Source: Paenibacillus elgii NBRC 100335 (GTDB taxonomy: Bacteria; Bacillota; Bacilli; Paenibacillales; NBRC-103111). From it: DNA of 64,000 nt. Positions 60,282 through 64,000 of this stretch are shown piece after piece. A program made the translations under genes and the position numbers. The notes below the pieces were generated by a model. It did not search any database, was not told the DNA's origin, and saw nothing but the letters and a program-made list of their open reading frames with translations. The DNA lies in contig NZ_BIMB01000012.1 in assembly GCF_004000865.1 (NCBI RefSeq), positions 104,704 to 168,703 on the forward strand. Direction: 5' to 3'. The first letter of the stretch is position 1. Each line of letters starts with the position of its first letter.

Positions 60282-60632
60282 ATGACGGAGGAAAACGTCC
60301 TTCAAAAGACGAATCGGATTAATCTGCTGTTCGATTTCTATGAACGGCTGCTGACGGAAAAGCAGCAAATGTTTTTGAAGCATTATTTTCACGATGATTA
60401 TTCGCTTGGCGAGATCGCATCGGAATTCAGCATCAGCCGTCAAGCGGTTTACGAACATATTAAACGGGCCGAATCCGTGCTTGAGGAGTACGAAGGCAAG
60501 CTGCGGCTTTTGGAGAAACATGAAGAGCGGCAGCGGCTTCTGCGGCAGCTTGAGGCGCTTAGCGGCGGTCTGCCGGAGCCTCAACGTATGGAGATTCAGG
60601 CCGTCATGGAAAAGCTTAACGAATTGGATTAA
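60282..60632 (+). CDS. ylxM: YlxM, SRP-associated helix-turn-helix protein
   Basis: A 116-residue protein with a sigma-factor region 4-like helix-turn-helix ([37 protein letters not shown] in part). YlxM binds the SRP RNA/Ffh in streptococci and is encoded next to ffh throughout Firmicutes. ATG 60282 follows GGGGGTGAGGCACGA. ffh starts 30 bases after its stop. Confidence 0.95.
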   Translation: MTEENVLQKTNRINLLFDFYERLLTEKQQMFLKHYFHDDYSLGEIASEFSISRQAVYEHIKRAESVLEEYEGKLRLLEKHEERQRLLRQLEALSGGLPEPQRMEIQAVMEKLNELD

Positions 60633-60662
60633 CATATTCCCTCCGGAAGGTGGTGACGACCT

Positions 60663-62030
60663 GTGGCATTCGAAGGACTATCCAGCCGGCTGCAAAGTGT
60701 ATTCAGTAAGCTTAGAGGAAAAGGCAAGCTGACCGAGGACGATGTAAACGAAGCGCTGCGGGAAGTACGGCTTGCGCTCCTTGAGGCGGATGTCAACTTT
60801 AAGGTCGTCAAGGAATTCATCGCCAAGGTGAAGGAACAGGCGATCGGACAAGAAGTGCTGCAAAGCTTTACCCCGGCGATGGTTGTCGTCGATATTGTAA
60901 ATAAAGAGCTGACGGCCTTAATGGGCGGGACGCAGAGCAAGCTGGCGCGTGCGAACAAGCCGCCGACGGTCATTATGATGGTCGGTCTGCAAGGCGCAGG
61001 GAAAACGACGACGACCGGCAAGCTCGCGAAGCTGCTGCTCCAGCAAAATCACCGGCCGCTGCTGGCGGCAGGCGACATCTACCGTCCGGCTGCGATCAAA
61101 CAGCTTCAAGTGCTGGGCGAGCAGTTGAAGGTTCCGGTGTTCTCGCTGGGCGACAAAGTAAGCCCGGTCGAGATTGCGAAGCAGGCGCTGCAGCATGCGA
61201 AGGATCATAACAACGACTATTTGATCGTCGATACCGCGGGCCGTCTTCACATCGACGAAAGCTTGATGGATGAATTGAAGCAAATCGTCGAAGCGGTTAG
61301 CCCCGACGAGATTTTGCTGGTAGTCGACGCGATGACGGGGCAAGATGCCGTCAACGTGGCCGAAAGCTTCCATAAGCAGCTCGAGCTGACGGGCGTCGTG
61401 CTGACGAAGCTCGACGGCGATACGCGCGGGGGCGCGGCGATTTCGGTCAAAGCCGTCACCGGCTGTCCGATCAAGTTTGCTGCCATGGGCGAGAAGCTGG
61501 ATGCGCTCGAACCGTTTCATCCGGAACGGATGGCTTCGCGGATTCTCGGCATGGGCGATATGCTCACGCTGATCGAGAAAGCGCAAGCGAGCATCGACGC
61601 CGACAAGGCGAAGGAAATGGAACGCAAGCTGCGTACCGCGGAATTCACGTTTGACGACTTCCTGGAGCAGATGGAGCAGGTCAAGAAGCTGGGTCCGCTG
61701 GATCAATTGCTCGACATGCTGCCGGGCGCAGGCAAGATCAAGGGCATGAAGGACGTCAAGGTCGATGATAAGCAAATGGCTCGCGTCGCAGCGATCGTCA
61801 AATCGATGACCAAGGAAGAGCGGCAAAATCCGGATCTGCTCAGTCCGAGCCGGCGCAAGCGTCTGGCTGCGGGAAGCGGCAATTCCGTGCAGGATGTCAA
61901 CCGGTTCATCAAGCAGTTCGAAGATATGCGCAAAATGATGAAGCAGTTCTCCGGCATGATGGGGCCCAAAGGGGCCAAGCAGCTGAAGAACCTCAAGAAG
62001 CTCGGACGCGGGATGAAATTCCCGTTTTGA
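60663..62030 (+). CDS. ffh: Signal recognition particle GTPase Ffh
   Basis: Binds signal sequences and SRP RNA and targets nascent membrane proteins to FtsY. The 455-residue protein has the N domain, G domain (GLQGAGKTTTTGKLAKLL, DIYRPAAIKQL, DTAGRLHID, TKLDGDTRGGAA) and the Met-rich M domain (MRKMMKQFSGMMGPKG, SPSRRKRLAAGSG). GTG 60663 follows GGAAGGTGGTGACGACCT. Confidence 0.97.
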   Translation: MAFEGLSSRLQSVFSKLRGKGKLTEDDVNEALREVRLALLEADVNFKVVKEFIAKVKEQAIGQEVLQSFTPAMVVVDIVNKELTALMGGTQSKLARANKPPTVIMMVGLQGAGKTTTTGKLAKLLLQQNHRPLLAAGDIYRPAAIKQLQVLGEQLKVPVFSLGDKVSPVEIAKQALQHAKDHNNDYLIVDTAGRLHIDESLMDELKQIVEAVSPDEILLVVDAMTGQDAVNVAESFHKQLELTGVVLTKLDGDTRGGAAISVKAVTGCPIKFAAMGEKLDALEPFHPERMASRILGMGDMLTLIEKAQASIDADKAKEMERKLRTAEFTFDDFLEQMEQVKKLGPLDQLLDMLPGAGKIKGMKDVKVDDKQMARVAAIVKSMTKEERQNPDLLSPSRRKRLAAGSGNSVQDVNRFIKQFEDMRKMMKQFSGMMGPKGAKQLKNLKKLGRGMKFPF

Positions 62031-62069
62031 GATAAATGATGTTTAACTCTATTGGGGAGGTGAATATAC

Positions 62070-62342
62070 ATGGCAACTCGCATTCGTCTGAAGCGTATGG
62101 GCGCTCACAAAGCTCCTTTCTACCGCGTGGTGGTTTCGGATTCCCGTTCCCCGCGTGATGGTCGTTTCATTGAAGAGATTGGCACATACAACCCGGTTGC
62201 TCAACCAGCCGTTGTGAATATCGACGAGGAAAAAGCACTGAAATGGCTCCAAAATGGTGCACAAGCTTCCGATACCGTTCGCAGCCTGTTCAGCAAAGCT
62301 GGCATTTTGACAAAATTTCACGAGTCTAAACTGCAGAAGTAA
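62070..62342 (+). CDS. rpsP: Ribosomal protein bS16
   Basis: A 90-residue small-subunit protein: [42 protein letters not shown] in part. GGGGAGGTGAATATAC precedes the ATG. It starts the rpsP-khpA-rimM-trmD group. Confidence 0.98.
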   Translation: MATRIRLKRMGAHKAPFYRVVVSDSRSPRDGRFIEEIGTYNPVAQPAVVNIDEEKALKWLQNGAQASDTVRSLFSKAGILTKFHESKLQK

Positions 62343-62364
62343 TCTGTAAGATTCGGAGGGTACG

Positions 62365-62595
62365 ATGAAGGATCTTATTACCGTTATCGCCAAGGCGTTG
62401 GTGGATCATCCTGAAGAAGTACGCGTGAATACGGTCGAGGACGATCGCAGCATTACGTTTGAGCTGTCGGTACACCCCGACGATGTCGGCAAAGTGATCG
62501 GCAAGCAAGGACGTATTGCCAAGGCGCTTCGCACCGTAGTCACATCCGCTGCAGTGAAAGAACCGAAACGCGTTTCGGTTGAAATCGTGTCATAA
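62365..62595 (+). CDS. khpA: KH-domain RNA-binding protein KhpA (YlqC)
   Basis: A 76-residue single KH domain with the GxxG loop in VGKVIGKQGRIAKALRTVV. KhpA pairs with KhpB (Jag/EloR) and affects cell elongation and RNA binding. TCGGAGGGTACG precedes the ATG. In Bacillus the next gene is ylqD; here an inverted repeat and rimM follow instead. Confidence 0.95.
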   Translation: MKDLITVIAKALVDHPEEVRVNTVEDDRSITFELSVHPDDVGKVIGKQGRIAKALRTVVTSAAVKEPKRVSVEIVS

Positions 62596-62605
62596 GGGAA
62601 ACATG

Positions 62606-62634
62606 AGAGTTAGGAGCTGCTCCTAACTCTTTTC
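62606..62634 (+). terminator. Hairpin between khpA and rimM
   Basis: AGAGTTAGGAG-CTG-CTCCTAACTCT (11-bp perfect stem) then TTTCTCTT. An intercistronic terminator or attenuator. Confidence 0.75.
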
Positions 62635-62673
62635 TCTTCCTATAAGCTCCTATTCCAAACCCGGGAGGGTCCT

Positions 62674-63198
62674 ATGAGCGAAAAGTTGTATACGGTTGGG
62701 AAAATTGTAAATACGCATGGCATCCGCGGTGAGCTTAAGATCGTCCCGGAAACGCATTTTCCGGACGAGCGCTTTGCCAAAGGCAGCAAGCTGATATTTG
62801 TGCATCCCGAGCAAGGGACGCAGCTTCCTGTTACAGTAGAAGCGGCCCGTGAACAAAAAAACATGTTCATCATCAAATTCCAAGGCTTCACGAACATCAA
62901 CGAAGTGGAAAAATATAAAGGCTGGCTCTTAAAAGTCGAAGAGCAATACTTATCCGAGCTTCCCGAAGACGAGTACTACTACCACGAAATTATCGGCTGT
63001 ACGGTCTTTACGGAAGAAGGCGAAGAGCTGGGTACGATCTCGGAAATTTTGTCTCCTGGGGCGAATGACGTCTGGACCGTCAAGCGTCCGGCCGGCAAAC
63101 CGCTGCTGCTCCCTTATATCGATGATGTTGTGCTGAATGTCGACGTAAACGAGAAGAAGGTTACGGTTCGTCTGATGGAAGGCTTGCTGGACCTATGA
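62674..63198 (+). CDS. rimM: 16S rRNA processing protein RimM
   Basis: Assists maturation of the 30S head and binds S19. The 174-residue protein starts [18 protein letters not shown] and has the PRC-barrel C-terminal domain ([20 protein letters not shown] in part, [13 protein letters not shown]). ATG 62674 follows GGGAGGGTCCT. trmD overlaps its end by four bases. Confidence 0.96.
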   Translation: MSEKLYTVGKIVNTHGIRGELKIVPETHFPDERFAKGSKLIFVHPEQGTQLPVTVEAAREQKNMFIIKFQGFTNINEVEKYKGWLLKVEEQYLSELPEDEYYYHEIIGCTVFTEEGEELGTISEILSPGANDVWTVKRPAGKPLLLPYIDDVVLNVDVNEKKVTVRLMEGLLDL

Positions 63199-63962
63199 GA
63201 ATCGATGTGCTGACGCTTTTTCCAGCGATGTTCGATGGGGTCTTTACTTCGAGTATTTTGGGGAAGGCACGGGAAAAAGGTTTAGTCGAGCTGAATACGG
63301 TCAATTTTCGCGATTATGCGAACAACAAGCACAATACGGTGGACGACTATCCGTATGGGGGCGGCGGCGGTATGGTGCTGAAACCGGAGCCGTTGTTCGC
63401 TGCGGTTGAAGATGTAACCTCCGGACTGGAGTCGAAGCCTCGCGTGATCCTGATGTGTCCTCAGGGCGAGTCGTTCTCACAAAAAAAAGCCGAGGAGCTT
63501 TCGGCGGAGCGGCATTTGATCTTCATCTGCGGGCACTACGAAGGCTATGACGAGCGAATCCGCGAGCACTTGGTGACGGACGAGCTGTCCATCGGCGATT
63601 ATGTGCTGACCGGAGGAGAGCTGCCGGCGATGGTCGTGATCGACAGCGTCGTACGTTTGCTTCCCGGCGTGCTCGGCAACGAAACGTCGGCGGTGACGGA
63701 TTCGTTCAGCACCGGCCTGCTGGAATACCCTCATTATACCCGTCCTGCGAATTTCCGCGGCTGGGAGGTCCCCGAAGTGCTGATCTCCGGCCACCATGGG
63801 AATATCGAGGAGTGGCGCAGAAAGCAGTCGCTGGAGCGCACATGGAGGAAACGCCGGGATTTGCTGGCGGGGATCGAGCTCACGCCTAAAGAACGCCGCT
63901 GGCTTGACGAATGGGAAGCGCAGGAGCGTTCCGGGCAAGAAGCCCCGGGTAAGCCGGAATGA
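63195..63962 (+). CDS. trmD: tRNA (guanine37-N1)-methyltransferase TrmD
   Basis: Methylates G37 next to the anticodon, preventing frameshifts. The 255-residue SPOUT knot enzyme has [25 protein letters not shown] in part, [18 protein letters not shown], the SAM knot ([34 protein letters not shown] in part) and a late [10 protein letters not shown]. It begins on the ATGA overlap with rimM. The 38 bases after its stop at 63962 hold nothing identifiable; rplS would be expected next. Confidence 0.97.
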   Translation: MRIDVLTLFPAMFDGVFTSSILGKAREKGLVELNTVNFRDYANNKHNTVDDYPYGGGGGMVLKPEPLFAAVEDVTSGLESKPRVILMCPQGESFSQKKAEELSAERHLIFICGHYEGYDERIREHLVTDELSIGDYVLTGGELPAMVVIDSVVRLLPGVLGNETSAVTDSFSTGLLEYPHYTRPANFRGWEVPEVLISGHHGNIEEWRRKQSLERTWRKRRDLLAGIELTPKERRWLDEWEAQERSGQEAPGKPE

Positions 63963-64000
63963 CGGGCCTCTGCAAAAGCCGTTTTGCGTCATGCGCAGGA

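Overview
The window is chromosomal DNA from a spore-forming, low-to-mid GC Firmicute of the Paenibacillus type. This rests on spoVM, ylbJ and a SpoVIF-like gene, on the Bacillus-like order rsgA-rpe-spoVM-rpmB-yloU-fakA-degV-recG and rsmD-coaD-ylbJ-sepM-tmcAL-yceD-rpmF-fapR-plsX-fabH-fabD-fabG-acpP-fabF-rnc-smc-ftsY-ylxM-ffh-rpsP-khpA-rimM-trmD, on strong AGGAGG ribosome binding sites, on TTG/GTG starts and on LexA, Fnr and Fur sites of Gram-positive type. The genus is an inference from gene order and protein style; I ran no search.

Layout. (1) 1-7.6 kb is conserved core: the end of rsgA, rpe, spoVM, rpmB (reverse), the Gls24-like yloU, fakA with an adjacent DegV protein, recG and a SpoVIF-like gene. 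(2) 7.7-32.9 kb is a GC-normal accessory stretch. It holds a Tat-exported beta-helix protein, a flavohaemoglobin with a textbook Fnr/Crp site plus a Crp-family regulator, transporters (two MFS, LysE, YkvI, ArsB-like), an SOS-type Y-family polymerase with two LexA boxes, a small amidoligase/lipoprotein/DUF350 cluster, a chitin-active LPMO, a WYL/winged-helix/YolD cassette, a Fur-box MFS exporter divergent from a GntR regulator, an AlaX editing protein with an XRE-cupin regulator and a phospholipase-D-like lipoprotein. (3) 33-42.3 kb is AT-rich and clearly acquired: broken or frameshifted genes (secreted protein, immunity-like protein, DUF2971), a HEPN-motif protein, an intact compact three-gene operon of unknown function (37911-40189), a decayed IS3/IS150-type element and a frameshifted YolD-like gene. 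(4) 42.4-64 kb returns to core: rsmD to fapR, the fatty acid and phospholipid synthesis genes, rnc-smc-ftsY, the SRP genes and the rpsP-trmD ribosome maturation operon.

How the genes work together. The right half couples membrane lipid synthesis (FapR control of plsX-fab genes) to chromosome organisation (Smc), protein targeting (FtsY, Ffh, YlxM) and ribosome maturation (RimM, TrmD, RNase III, L32, S16). FakA plus the DegV protein on the left probably feeds exogenous fatty acids into the same PlsX acyl-phosphate pool. The SOS theme recurs three times: uvrX, the cassette at 27 kb and the broken YolD-like gene at 41.6 kb, the last two sharing nearly the same 50-bp promoter.

The best candidate for an undescribed system is the three-gene operon at 37.9-40.2 kb: a 410-residue protein without a family I recognise, a zinc-ribbon protein and a two-helix membrane protein with a glycine-zipper segment, intact among decayed neighbours. 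The second is the lipoprotein/ATP-grasp/DUF350 cluster at 21.3-23.9 kb. I saw no tRNA, rRNA or CRISPR array.
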